Of a stretch of DNA of 64,000 nucleotides, positions 52,994-63,424 are shown one piece after another. Numbering within the stretch: position 1 is the stretch's first letter; every line of letters starts with the position of its first letter. The position numbers and the translations under genes were made by a program. This DNA comes from Ianthella basta (Eukaryota; Porifera; Demospongiae; Verongiida; Ianthellidae): NCBI GenBank assembly GCA_964019415.1, contig OZ025875.1, forward strand, positions 547,501-611,500. Direction: 5' to 3'. Below the pieces are notes generated by a model. That model saw nothing but the letters and a program-made list of their open reading frames with translations. It was not told the DNA's origin and ran no database searches.

Positions 52994-55107
52994 CTATTGT
53001 TTAAACAGTACCGTGTAGACCAGGAAAGCAACCATTGCAAACAAGATGGCTGCCACAAGGTGTTGTGTTCTGGCCATTCGGCGCTCCAATTTCTGCCCCA
53101 CTTCAACCAAACTTGACAGCTAGCAAAGATGAACGGATAGTTGAGGTCAAACAGTGCATGAATACACGATTAATGATTGATTGGTTGATTAATATTCAAT
53201 TACTAAAGACTTGCCTGCAACTCCAGTAGTTTGAGATCATTAGACGGCAGAGGTGACGGTTCAGGCTTGAGTGATACAGAGACTGAGGGCTGCTTAGTGG
53301 GGGCACTGGTTGCCATGGGAACAGGAGGAGGTGGGCTCTCTGTGGGTGGAGCCTTGATGGCAGAGGCCTTGCTCGATTCATCGACAAGTCGACAGTAGAG
53401 CCTGCATGGAGAGAGGGAGGGAAGTGGTAGGGGATAGGAGACCTCACACTCAGACTGAGCTGGATTGAGGTAGCCACTATCTTTACTAGCAGCCTACGCT
53501 TGGTAGGACACTCACATGGTCTCCAACACATTCTCTTTGCTCACATTCCTCCAGAAGGCCAGTAGCTCGGATGCATCCTGGTCCACAGGACAGACCTGAA
53601 TGAGGAACTTGTCCTGTGACACTGGCCCAAGGTGTTCCTGAGGGTCTGCAGCAGCAGGTGAGGAAGACATTGTATGTACTTGATGTATACATAAGTTCTC
53701 TCAGCTCAGTGATAGCCTGTGCATGTGTTGCGTGAGATCGTACCAAGTAGGAGATGTATGTGTATGTTCATTGACTGTCCAGGGTCAATCTTGCTAATGT
53801 TGGGCTTGACTCGGTATCTACTTGGAGCAGTGGTCTTGATCTGGAAGGAGGAAGGGAGGGGGAGGGGGAGGAGGAGGGGAGGAGGAGGAGGAGGAGGAGG
53901 AGGAGGGGGAGAAGGAGGAGGAGGAGGGGAGGAGGAGGAGGAGGGGGAGGGGGAGGGGGAGGGGGAGGGAGAGGAGGAAGAGGGGGAGGAGGACGAAGAC
54001 GTGGAGGAGGAGGAGGAGGAAGAATGGAGTTTACATGTGTGTATATGAGTGCATGTGTATGTATGTATGTGTATGTTTGTATCACACACAGTATGTTGGG
54101 TATATGTGCTTAGCGTTAACTGCAGACAATGTGCTCAGTACACAGAGTTGCTATCACTCTCACCTTGTAAGTAATGGTTTCAGAGTGTTGGTTGGTGAAA
54201 GTGAGGACAGCACGAGGGCTACGATCACCATTATCTGTGAGCTTGGAGAACACAACCTCTCTCGATGGGCTGGAAGGAGGGGAGGAAGGGGAGTAGAGGG
54301 AAGGAGATGGGAGGGAGAGAGGAGAGGGGAGGGGACAGTTAGGAGAAAGTACAGACAAGCTGTCACACTGGCTTCACCAGTCCCCAAACAGCTGGAAGGA
54401 AGGTGAAGGGTGAGCTACAACTTACAGACAGATAGTGGAGGACAGTCAACACAAATGATGCGTACACAGTGAAACCTGTCTAAGATGGTCACTGTGTTAG
54501 GCAGCCACCAGGCCCCAAATAGCCTTATAGCATTGCAGTTTATCTCTGTAGAGCAGCCACCTCTCCACATAGATAAGTTAGAACTGGCCCAGAGGTTGCT
54601 GTCTTAGGCAGGTGTCACTGCAATTATAAATGAAGCTAATAAACAACCAGCGTCCTTCTGAGCTTCACCACTATCCAATACCAGGAGGCTCCCATACTTG
54701 GTGACTATTGCAGAGTGAGTGATCCCCAATCAAACACACACACTCCTAGTAGCAATCACACTTTGTTGTACTACAGTTTTCTGTTCACACACACACACAT
54801 CAGTGTCCTTCTCCTGCACTTGCACAAAACCCATGCGCACAGACACACTTCCCAACCTCATCTTCAACAACGCGTGGACGCCACTGCCTTCCATCTCTTC
54901 CTCCTCCTCCTCCCCCTCAAAGTCTGCAGAGGTAAGCGTTGGTCCAGACGACAAAGAGCGTTGGGGGCCTGCACCTTGCATTGCAAGGATCTTCTCCACT
55001 TGACGACGACGAATCACAGTATTGGTGTCACCACTGAATCGTTGCCGTGGTGACCTGGCCAAGTTGCTACTGTCATCAAATCGTACCTAACGCAAGAAAG
55101 ATTCACA

Positions 55108-55198
<91 letters not shown>

Positions 55199-56388
55199 GC
55201 TTCCTCTGAAGTGGAATAGACGCGGCATTCCCTTCCTCATCTCCCAGCTCTGACGGGTCCAAGAAATCTCCAGTGGGCATTGGGTGGTCCTTGTCACTGA
55301 TAGAATATTCTCTTCTATATTGTTCAAACAGCTCTTGTGTGAAGACAAACTCCCATGTGTCCTGTATGGAATGGGAATGGGAATGGGAATGGGATTTAAT
55401 GCAAAAGTATTAAACTATTAGACTGGTACATTACGTGATCTCCAATAAGAAAAAAATGAATATATTTACAAGAAGTATATAATCATGTCCAATCACGCTT
55501 ACCTCTCCTCCATATCGAGCGAGGAGCTGGTCCGGAGCAATGAGCTCCTGAACATCTGCCTTGGATGCAAACCTATTAGCAAGTCAAGTAATCATTGATT
55601 AATACAAGTATACAAGGATTAAATAACTATTTGTCAACTAGAGAATTAATAACCCACTTCACTCTCTTGGTAGCCGCTTCACTGAGCATCGTCTTGACAA
55701 CGGCCCAGGCAGCTATTTTAAAAGATAGTATGTCATACATACTAGTATAAATTAAGGCAATTAATTCCATATCTATGTTAATACTAAGACGAACCATGAA
55801 GGACCCAGGGAAGGTCATATACCAGGAGGTAGTCTGTAGGGGGAGAACCCTGCATTCATTAGATGTGGGCTGAACCAACAGAAATAGGCAGGGCTTTACC
55901 TAAAGTGTCCGGAAAGTAGTCCCTAAACAGAGTAATGACAACCTTCACCATTTCAAGGTCCTTGACGGGAGGGGGGAGGGAGGGGAAGGGGAGGGGGGAG
56001 GGGAGGGGGAGGAGAGAGGGAAGGGGAGGGGGTAGGGAAGGAGGAAGGGGAGGAGGAAGGGGAGGGGAAAGGGAGGGGGGAGGGTAGCAATTAGACTATA
56101 ATAATTTGTGAGTGACTCCAAAATGTTAAGATGCTGTGAGGCCCATACTCACTGCGTTGGCAAGCCCTGTATCTGTCATGTCGAAAAAGAGAACGAGTTT
56201 TTGGTCTTTTTTGATCCAAAACTGCAAAAGTACAGCAACATTAAATTTTCATAAAATTATACAATTATTACCAAATTTTGGCAGGCATTCCAAATACAGC
56301 AGTTCAAATTTATCATCAAAATTTAGATTTTAGTGAGTCATTCAAGTATATATTCAGAAAGGCAGAGTCTCATGCATTTTGGTGATGC

Positions 56389-56450
<62 letters not shown>

Positions 56451-58300
56451 ATAGGGTAGCAAAAGGGAGGAAGGAGCCATGACACAAATCACCCAATCAG
56501 TTATGGCACACACCAGGCTCACATATCCGACTCCCACTGCGAGTCTGACCGCGATCATAAGCCAAGCCTGATTCTACAATAGACCTGTCCAGAGACTCAA
56601 TTGTTATATCTAAAATAGGAATGGGACCATTATAGCAAGCAATTGGGTTAACAGCAGTTGGGAGAAGGGTCACCATTGATGCCATCCTTTTTCCTCCACA
56701 ATAAGCAAGCAATCTGAAGAGGAGAAGAGAGGGAATGTTGCTAGCAAGTCAACAATTCCTGCGTGTCTACCGTTCAGTGTTACAGACAGAGACCTCTCTA
56801 AAACAACCAGCCTCCCTGGCCCAAACTAGCTCTTAAACATTGCAGTCTACGTATCTCCGTAATGCAGTCACTACTGTTCAAGGACAGTGATATCTTGTAC
56901 GCAGCCACTACTCACCATCCTCTCACACACACTGTCACCACTCACCATCCTCTCATACACACTGTCACCACTCACTATCGTCTCACACACACTGTCACCA
57001 CTCACCATCCTCTCACACACATTGTCACAACTCACCATCCTCTCATAAGCTGTCACCACTCACCATCCTCTCACACACACTGTCACCACTCACCATCCTC
57101 TCACACACACTGTCACCACTCACCATCCTCTCACACACACTGTCGCCACTCACCATCCTCTCATAAGCTGTCACCACTCACCATCCCCTCATACACACTG
57201 TCACCACTCACCATCCTCTCACACATACTGTCACCACTCATCGTCCTCTCACACACACTGTCACTACTCACCATCCTCTCATAAGCTGTCACCATATTTC
57301 CTCCAGTGTGCCTGATGTACTTGGAACAGAACCACAGGTCTCGCTGGACACGTCGGATGTCTCTGGGATCATACAGAGACTCATCTGCACAGTAGCAGGT
57401 CATGTGATGGTCATGTGATCATCATGTGACAGCACCATGGCAACAATACGGCCTGCTCATCACAAGCTGCTCAGTATACTACCTTCACATAGCCGCCATT
57501 TCAAGTTTACTTCTCCTTCAGAATGTAGGCTAGGGGCTAAGCTGTCAAACAGTGTCAAGTATACCTCACTTCTGGCTGACAGCCAAGAGCCAATTGGTGC
57601 CTTCTGTGACTAAATGAACTTATGCAGGAGTACACTCCTGACTTATGCTTGGTGATGTCTCTATGTGACATCGTTGCAGGAAAGTCCATTAACACCGCCA
57701 CTTTGGCACCAATTAGTTCTTGGGGGATGGGTGGAGGCAGGGCAGCTGACGTGTTTAGACGACTCACTCCCTATTCCATTTTTCATTTGGTGAAACCCAA
57801 GTAGGTGGACAACAGGACGGCTATGGGAGACTATTGCTATACTGTGCCTGTACTGAAACCACAGGTAGCATTACATACTGTACTGTTGAGAAGTATACAG
57901 TATGTATTAATACAAGGTGTACTATTCGAATACAGTGTGCATGTACTGAAGCGAATGTACAGACCTTTTGAAATAGTGTCCAGTACTCTGTTCTGTAGAG
58001 ACCTTGCCTTTAAAATGATTTCCTGCACGTCAGCAAAGGGCGTAAGCATCAAACCATACAAGCACCACACACTCAGCGTATCATGGGCACACAGACACTC
58101 AACACTATCCCGCCAACTGTAGTATCACCAACAAGCACTTGACCATTGAACTAGCAAAGGACTAGACCTATCGCTGCAATACACTCTATTCGCTCGTACC
58201 CTACAACCCTTGGATGGCGCCCCGTATGTTGGTGTCTAGTCCTGTGCGAATAATGTATACAGAAACTCACTGCTTCAACGGGATCTATGCCAGCAGCCAT
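52994..58300 (-). CDS. MOSPD2: MOSPD2-like ER tail-anchored CRAL-TRIO/MSP contact-site protein
   Basis: Seventeen exons on the minus strand are 58300-58271, 58022-57965, 57384-57272, 56713-56674, 56609-56512, 56221-56153, 55960-55900, 55833-55795, 55712-55658, 55572-55503, 55361-55197, 55086-54857, 54269-54164, 53840-53744, 53645-53516, 53401-53215 and 53119-52994. They total 1674 nt (557 residues; human ~518). MOSPD2 is an ER membrane tether whose MSP domain binds FFAT motifs. The CRAL-TRIO part is seen in YDPRDIRRVQRDLW, LVLFFDMTDTGL and LVYDLPWVLH. The MSP domain holds SPSREVVF and KTTAPSRYRVKPN...DPGQSMNIHI. The C-terminal helix is AAILFAMVAFLVYTVLF. The last intron is GC-AG (CAG|GCAAGT). 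The intron after exon 4 is only 64 bp. The donor of exon 5 (GGT|GTGTGC) was chosen because it alone keeps frame; an overlapping GTGAGC donor does not. Confidence 0.92.
53845..54024 (+). repeat. GGA-rich purine tract in MOSPD2 intron 13
   Basis: About 180 bp of GGA/GGAGG repeats occur on the + strand (TCC-rich on the transcribed strand). Many GG and GGG runs give G-quadruplex potential. The transcribed strand forms the pyrimidine tract of the exon 14 acceptor at 53841-53842. Confidence 0.9.
54467..54620. mobile_element. MITE with CAGTGAAACCTGTCTAAG inverted ends
   Basis: The left end cagtgaaacctgtctaagat and the right end (reverse complement cagtgacacctgcctaagac) are inverted repeats of about 25 bp that bracket 154 bp without coding capacity. 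It lies in MOSPD2 intron 12. Related elements are at 36237 and 48335. Confidence 0.78.
55108..55196 (+). repeat. (CA)n array abutting the MOSPD2 exon 11 donor
   Basis: On the minus strand exon 11 ends at 55197 and the intron starts at 55196 with about 42 GT dinucleotides. The 5' splice site is the first GT of the array. Confidence 0.97.
55966..56090 (+). repeat. G-rich GGGAGGGG tract in MOSPD2 intron 6
   Basis: About 120 bp of GGGAGGGGA repeats with many runs of four to six G. On the transcribed strand this is the C-rich tract before the exon 7 acceptor. Confidence 0.9.
56390..56448 (+). repeat. (GT)n microsatellite in MOSPD2 intron 5
   Basis: About 29 GT dinucleotides on the + strand. Confidence 0.95.
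56905..57298 (-). repeat. 28/30-bp minisatellite spanning the MOSPD2 exon 3 splice donor
   Basis: About 13 tandem units of 28 or 30 bp, read on the minus strand as GAGAGGATGGTGAGTGGTGA plus a short spacer. The first unit (57298-57271) overlaps the last coding bases of exon 3 and its donor (ATG|GTGAGT). Every later unit repeats the exon end and an intact or nearly intact donor. Two intronic units share the TTATGAGAGG variant with the exonic unit. Confidence 0.9.
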
Positions 58301-58397
58301 TTTCGATTTGAAGGGATTCCCCCGAAATATGATGTCATAGTCACTTACTTGCTTTGAACAAATTGTTGCACACAAATAGTAACTAAACAGTCATTCG

Positions 58398-60008
58398 TTA
58401 GCTGTCTCCTGGGTCAGAAACAGCCACTTTCTCTACTGCCTCTGAAACAGTGTCTTCACTGCTCTCCATTGCTTTCTTCTTTGGAGGGTTCTGAGGCTTG
58501 CGCTGCAAGGGAAGGAGATTGAGGGAGAGACGGATGGAGGGAGGGAGGAAGAGGGTATCATATGGGAGTTAGTGTGTACACTCTGAAGGAATCCAAACAA
58601 CACAACAGTGGTTAGAGTTCACTGGACGTTACCTCTTTGGGAGGAGGGAGGTTGGGCGTCTCCAGCTGAATGGTGACTGGACCATCATTCTGTATGTGAA
58701 CTTGCATCATTGCTCCAAAGCGCCCTCCTGAAGCAAGGCAAGGTAGTGCTAAATCACACATTTACTTTATCTCCCTTAAAGCTGTCTGTCATGCTACCTC
58801 ACGCAGTGCTTTCCGATATCATCTTTCACATCTCTTCAACCTATCCCTCCCCAACCCTCCCATTCCATCATACATACAATCAGCTGTCACCTTTTATCTT
58901 GTCAGGTTGGTACATTTTGCCAAGCAAGCCCAAGAACTCTGCAAACCTTGGCTCTGAGTCCTCAGCTCTCATGGCGAGGTGGAAGTCAGGTTTGTTGCCC
59001 TTGAGGACATGGCACAGAGTAAACTGGCAAGGCAGAAGGGATAAGCAATACTTTATAGTCAGTAGCAGAAAGAGGGGATTCCCCATGACTTACTGCATGT
59101 TTGTGTGTGTGTGTGTGTGTGTGTGCGTGCGTGCGTGTGGGGGGTGCGTGCATGCATGTGACCGACCTGGCTAACACAGAGAATCTCGTAATTCTTGTCT
59201 GACACACTCTTCTCCCACGGTTTCCCCTTATCATCATCATCAAATATCCGTAGGTTGACAAGCTTCCTTGCCCTACACCACATCACACAGCGACACATCA
59301 CGTGTGGGTGAATGTACAATACATAAAGATATGACCAATGAGAACACTCACAGGTTAACACATTGCATGTATAAGGCCTATGTGTAGAGGCCAAACAGCT
59401 GCAGGGATTGCTGCATGCGTGCTGTACTGTCAGGGTACATGGTAACTGGTGTATGGAAACATTCACCTTGTAGCCATATTCTAGTGTAAATGCTGCAACA
59501 AATGCTGTATGTGGTGTCTCAGGTGCTCTGGGAGCAGCAGATACGGTGCAACAGTTGGTTGTTGTGTGTCTGTTCGCTAAACCACTGAGTTGATGCTGTA
59601 GGCATGATAGCTAAACCTGACCACGACAGAATACGGTGTTAACGGCACAGGCTGCACCGTGCACGGAAGACCGGTCCATGTCCACGTCCAGAGGTGATTA
59701 CTTACGTACAATAGTGTAGTGTGGCCAGTCGTGTGTAGTTAGCTAGACCAGTAGCTCGGCTAAGGTTGTGTTATATGCGACTCACATCCACTCTGCCTCT
59801 CGCGGCGTGTCGTCCCTGCTGATCCCCAACAGGACACAGAGGCCTCGACCGATTTCACTGACGAGCTCTGCTCCGACTGCGAGGCCAAGCACAACGTGTC
59901 ACGTACTCGTGATGTAGCAGCAGGAACAGCGATAACACTAGCAATCGCACTAATGCCCACTTTACCTGTAACCTTCGCAGTCGTGACCCTCTGAACAATA
60001 GCCTTCAT
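58398..60008 (-). CDS. DTD1: D-aminoacyl-tRNA deacylase 1
   Basis: Six exons on the minus strand, 60008-59966, 59876-59786, 59272-59167, 59023-58891, 58727-58633 and 58502-58398, total 573 nt (190 residues). DTD1 hydrolyses D-amino acids wrongly attached to tRNA and so proofreads chirality in the cytosol. The N-terminus MKAIVQRVTTAKVT, the EILCVSQFTL stretch (holding the SQ-type active-site motif), the KGNKPDFHLAM segment and the MMQVHIQNDGPVTIQLE strand are all typical. The usual GP cross-subunit motif is present as NDGPVTI. A charged tail of about 35 residues follows, as in animal DTD1. The stop lies 97 bp upstream of the MOSPD2 ATG on the same strand. Confidence 0.95.
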
Positions 60009-60084
60009 CTTCTATTCACGTGCGATCCAGCTCAGCTCAAGCCCCATTGCGCAACATCCCAGTGCACTATACCATAGCAGATTT

Positions 60085-60294
60085 GCGCTCAACAATAATT
60101 ATTAGACTAAGAACAGCATGACAAAAATAAAGTATTTAACAATTATACATGAATCTAATATTCTAGCCTGTGTCAAGTCCAATGGAAGTCACGAATATTT
60201 AGCCTAAGGTGTCGTGTCTGTGTCCACGCTCCTGTAGGAAGTAAGTGATGCTGAGTAAAGATTAGCCTAGAGGGAGTCCACCTGCTGCATCGGC
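60085..60294 (-). repeat. 3' flank of orphan gene copy 1, duplicated at 63232-63424
   Basis: About 200 bp downstream of the stop (including catgacaaaaataaag, an AATAAA-type polyadenylation context on the + strand) is nearly identical to 63232-63424. It differs by only a few substitutions and 1-bp indels. It marks the right-hand limit of a tandem duplication that reaches toward the DTD1 leader. Confidence 0.9.
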
Positions 60295-61926
60295 CTATTG
60301 CTGAGGCCAGTTGTTGACATCCTTTGCCCGTCCTGGAAAGGCCACATGGCAGAAGGCACAAAGTGGTTTGTAGACAGGTTCTTCATCCTTGGTCATCGTT
60401 ACAGAGACCCACTGAATGTCAGCTACAGTGCGACCTCGACGAAGGCCCCTCAGTGCTGCCAGTGCATTGTCCTCTGCACACTGCACTGTTATGTCGGCAA
60501 GGCTAGCTGTGGGTGAGTCATCACGACACCTAAGGGCAGAGCAAAACAAACTAAGCATTTCTTCAGGAACTGGGTGAGGCTTAATGAACCTAACGGCAAC
60601 ATCTTGGACATCATTTGGAGGAGGGTCAGCCTTCCTAATGTCTTCTGCAATGCGAAGGAAGACCAAGGAGTACTTAGAGTTTTCAATTAGGCGACGGTCC
60701 AGCTCACTCATATCACCATCAAATACCAGCATCTCCTTTAATATCTTGTACTGACTGTCAAAGTAGGAGTCGAAGTCAGCAAGTTTCTCATAGTGGGGAA
60801 AGAATTCCGCTTTGAAGTCATTCTTAAGAGGTGCACCAAGAGCTTCCCAAAACACACAACGATACTCTTCAGGGATGTTGTGAGAGTTAAGCTCGTCAAT
60901 CACTTTCTGGGTTGTGAAATTGTCAGGAAGGCCACGTCTAATTGACTCAAAGTCATCCTTGAAACGGGTGTGTAGGATAAGCTCACAACATTGCTCTTCC
61001 AATATGGTCTTGGTACTGTGTGCGAGCAGTATTTTGGCAAGGGGAGGACGAAGATCACTAGAGTACTTTTCAATGGTTTGACTGACAGCAATTATAAATA
61101 ACCCAGAAAATACACGATGTATATTGCAAAATTGCAAGACACAATCAGTGATCAAGCAAATATGCCACCAGTCAGATGGCTTCGCAAAAGAAAGGATCAC
61201 CTCAATGCACCTGATGACAGCAGTGTAAGGAGTACCCAGTTCGATAAGTCGGCGGCACCACTCAACCACTGTGATGTCATTGGCAAGTCGCATGTAGTAT
61301 GGAACAATATAATCTTCAAAATCCTTTTGCAGGCTTGGCCTGTATGCTGGGCTCTTCATCAGAGCTGCCATTAAGGCTTCACGAGACGGTTTGGCTTTTC
61401 TCAGCCCTTCCACTTTGTTCTTAAAGCGTTTCATAAACTCCTCAGCAAAGGTCTCGCGGTATTCGGGAGTTATCACATCTGAACTTCGGACGCCGTCCCC
61501 AGTCGGTCCTACAGCTTCCTCCTCTTTCAGCTTCCGGTACTCGTCGTGCTCGTAGGCCAAGTCAGCCAGCACGATGTTCTTGGCTGCTAATGTCTCCTTC
61601 AGGTGCTTGAGCTTGCTGTTATTGAAGGCCACTTCTTCCAGGGTCCACTCGTTAACACCCGTGCCAGAAATAGCGGCAATTGTGACCCTGTACACAGTGT
61701 CTGAGAACCTGACGGACATCAAACCGATGGTCTTCCTACCCCAAATGAGCTTCTTGGTCTTGTTGGAGAGGTCTTTTTCTATGGCATCGCGGACGATTCT
61801 TAGCTGATCTCTCACGTATTCTGGGCATTCATCTAGTGATTCAAACACTCGTACATTAATACCTCGATCGTACCCTCCCCGTACTACACAGCTGCAGCAT
61901 TGGTCAAAACAGCCTGGTCCAGCCAT
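60295..61926 (-). CDS. Intronless gene of unknown family, copy 1
   Basis: A single uninterrupted 543-codon frame runs from ATG at 61926 to TAG at 60295. I do not recognise the family. The protein is soluble, with no signal peptide or membrane helix. The N-terminal ~120 residues look like a mixed alpha/beta domain (GLMSVRFSDTVYRVTIAAIS). The middle and C-terminal parts are alpha-helical with repeated EFFPHYEKL and FWEALGAPL-type segments. The C-terminus has a small Cys-rich end, PLCAFCHVAFPG, before NNWPQQ. The start Met is followed by CFDQCCSCVV, a cysteine cluster that could be lipid-modified (inference). The absence of introns is striking beside neighbours with 6-23 exons. This suggests a retrocopy origin or a gene family spread by duplication. 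A second copy begins 1.5 kb away. Confidence 0.8.
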   Translation of the reverse strand: MAGPGCFDQCCSCVVRGGYDRGINVRVFESLDECPEYVRDQLRIVRDAIEKDLSNKTKKLIWGRKTIGLMSVRFSDTVYRVTIAAISGTGVNEWTLEEVAFNNSKLKHLKETLAAKNIVLADLAYEHDEYRKLKEEEAVGPTGDGVRSSDVITPEYRETFAEEFMKRFKNKVEGLRKAKPSREALMAALMKSPAYRPSLQKDFEDYIVPYYMRLANDITVVEWCRRLIELGTPYTAVIRCIEVILSFAKPSDWWHICLITDCVLQFCNIHRVFSGLFIIAVSQTIEKYSSDLRPPLAKILLAHSTKTILEEQCCELILHTRFKDDFESIRRGLPDNFTTQKVIDELNSHNIPEEYRCVFWEALGAPLKNDFKAEFFPHYEKLADFDSYFDSQYKILKEMLVFDGDMSELDRRLIENSKYSLVFLRIAEDIRKADPPPNDVQDVAVRFIKPHPVPEEMLSLFCSALRCRDDSPTASLADITVQCAEDNALAALRGLRRGRTVADIQWVSVTMTKDEEPVYKPLCAFCHVAFPGRAKDVNNWPQQ

Positions 61927-63231
61927 AACGCTGTGCCGTGGACGCCCACTGATCGAGAAGAGGTGTGGCCAGTTGCTACTGGATACTGACGGGTCACACC
62001 CAGCCTAAGTTGGGGGATCTCTGGAGATAGATAACGTAACGTTGTATGCACTACGCCAAGACAGGCCCGTAGGCTGGAGGGGTTCGGAAGAACACCCCCA
62101 CAGCACTGGATAAGTTCCACCTGCCACTGAAAGCTCTAGTTACATTTTAGTCCCACAATTTTGTCAATTCCATGTTAACTTCTAATACCTAGGCCTGTGC
62201 GTAGTAGCTAATGGCTCAACTGAACACTGCTCAGCAGCACTCATAGTATTGCACTGTGTTCCACTTTGGCATGACAGCCCACCCTCCCCCATTTTAATTT
62301 CTGACCTGGCTACGGGCCTGCAAGAGTAGTCTTATCTACTATTAACTACACTCATTACTGTACAGATCTGGAAATAGATAATATGTTCCTCAAAGGCTGT
62401 GCTGCACAATGATTACACAACGGTTCCAACATTAATCTCTAGCTATCATAGCTAGCTACAGAATAGCAAGTTAAGTTAGCTAGCTAGTTTAATAGCCTTG
62501 CACATCCAGGCCTATGTATTATATATATGGGGAACTATTTTTCCATGTATAAAATTAATAGGCCTGGATCAGGATGTGTGATGATCTCTCTAAACAGCCA
62601 GCCTCTTTGGCACCATGCAAATATATAGCACCAACATAACTAGCACTGAACTGAGCTGAAAGCACGCTGTCAACGCAAACTATCCTGCGTCAAAACAAAG
62701 ACAAACATGGAAGTGATTTGTGCAGGATGCAAGCTCCCTGTTGCTATGAGTAAGCTTGCTGATGACACTCGAGTTCAACCACTACTGTAGCACAAGTCTC
62801 TAGCTACCAATACCATGTGATCTGACAGTTGATCTGAAATGAAACTTAGCCTAATTAACACATTACTGCTGATAAGGAATAGATAGAAAGTTACAGAAAG
62901 TGACCATATTAAATTGGTGAGCACACTGCACTCAATGCTACAGAGAAACAAACCTTCAAGGCCCACACACAATGTGTTAAAATGGTCCAACATTAGTCCG
63001 TAGCTATACAGTGTGTCTGTCACTGTGGTCCTGAGGGAAGTAGTGGCGATACTGGGTGAGGGCTAGGAGGGCGGAGGCATGAGTGAGGGGCTGCGAAGAC
63101 CAGAAGGGAAACAGGGAGTCAGGCCCTCTGTTGTACCCGTGGAAGTCAGTCGGAGTGAAGTGGCCCATGTCTAGCCCCACTGCACAACACTCCCACAGTA
63201 CACTATGTGGAAGATTTGCACTTGACAACAT
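61927..63231. other. Spacer between the two copies of the intronless gene
   Basis: No gene is supported. It should hold the promoter of copy 1 (near 61930-62150). It includes short palindromic agctagctagct runs at 62465-62490. A minus-strand frame at 63004-63231 has no recognisable similarity and was not accepted. Confidence 0.5.
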
Positions 63232-63424
63232 TAGACTAAGAACAGCATGACAAAAATAAAGTCTTCAACAATTATACATGAATCTAATATTCTAGCCTGT
63301 GTCAAGTCCAATGGAAGTCACGAATATTTTAGCCTAAGGTGTCGTGTCTGTGTCCACGCTCCTGTAATAAGTAAGTGATGCTGAGTAAAGAGTAGCCTAG
63401 AGGGAGTCCACCTGCTTCATCGGC

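Noticed and set aside
56222-56511. Missing MOSPD2 CRAL-TRIO exon expected from human length
   Set aside because: Every acceptor in this interval leads to a stop before a donor. Extending exon 5 to the GTGTGC donor restores the frame instead.
63004-63231. 75-codon minus-strand frame between the orphan copies
   Set aside because: No similarity, and it overlaps the duplicated non-coding flank.
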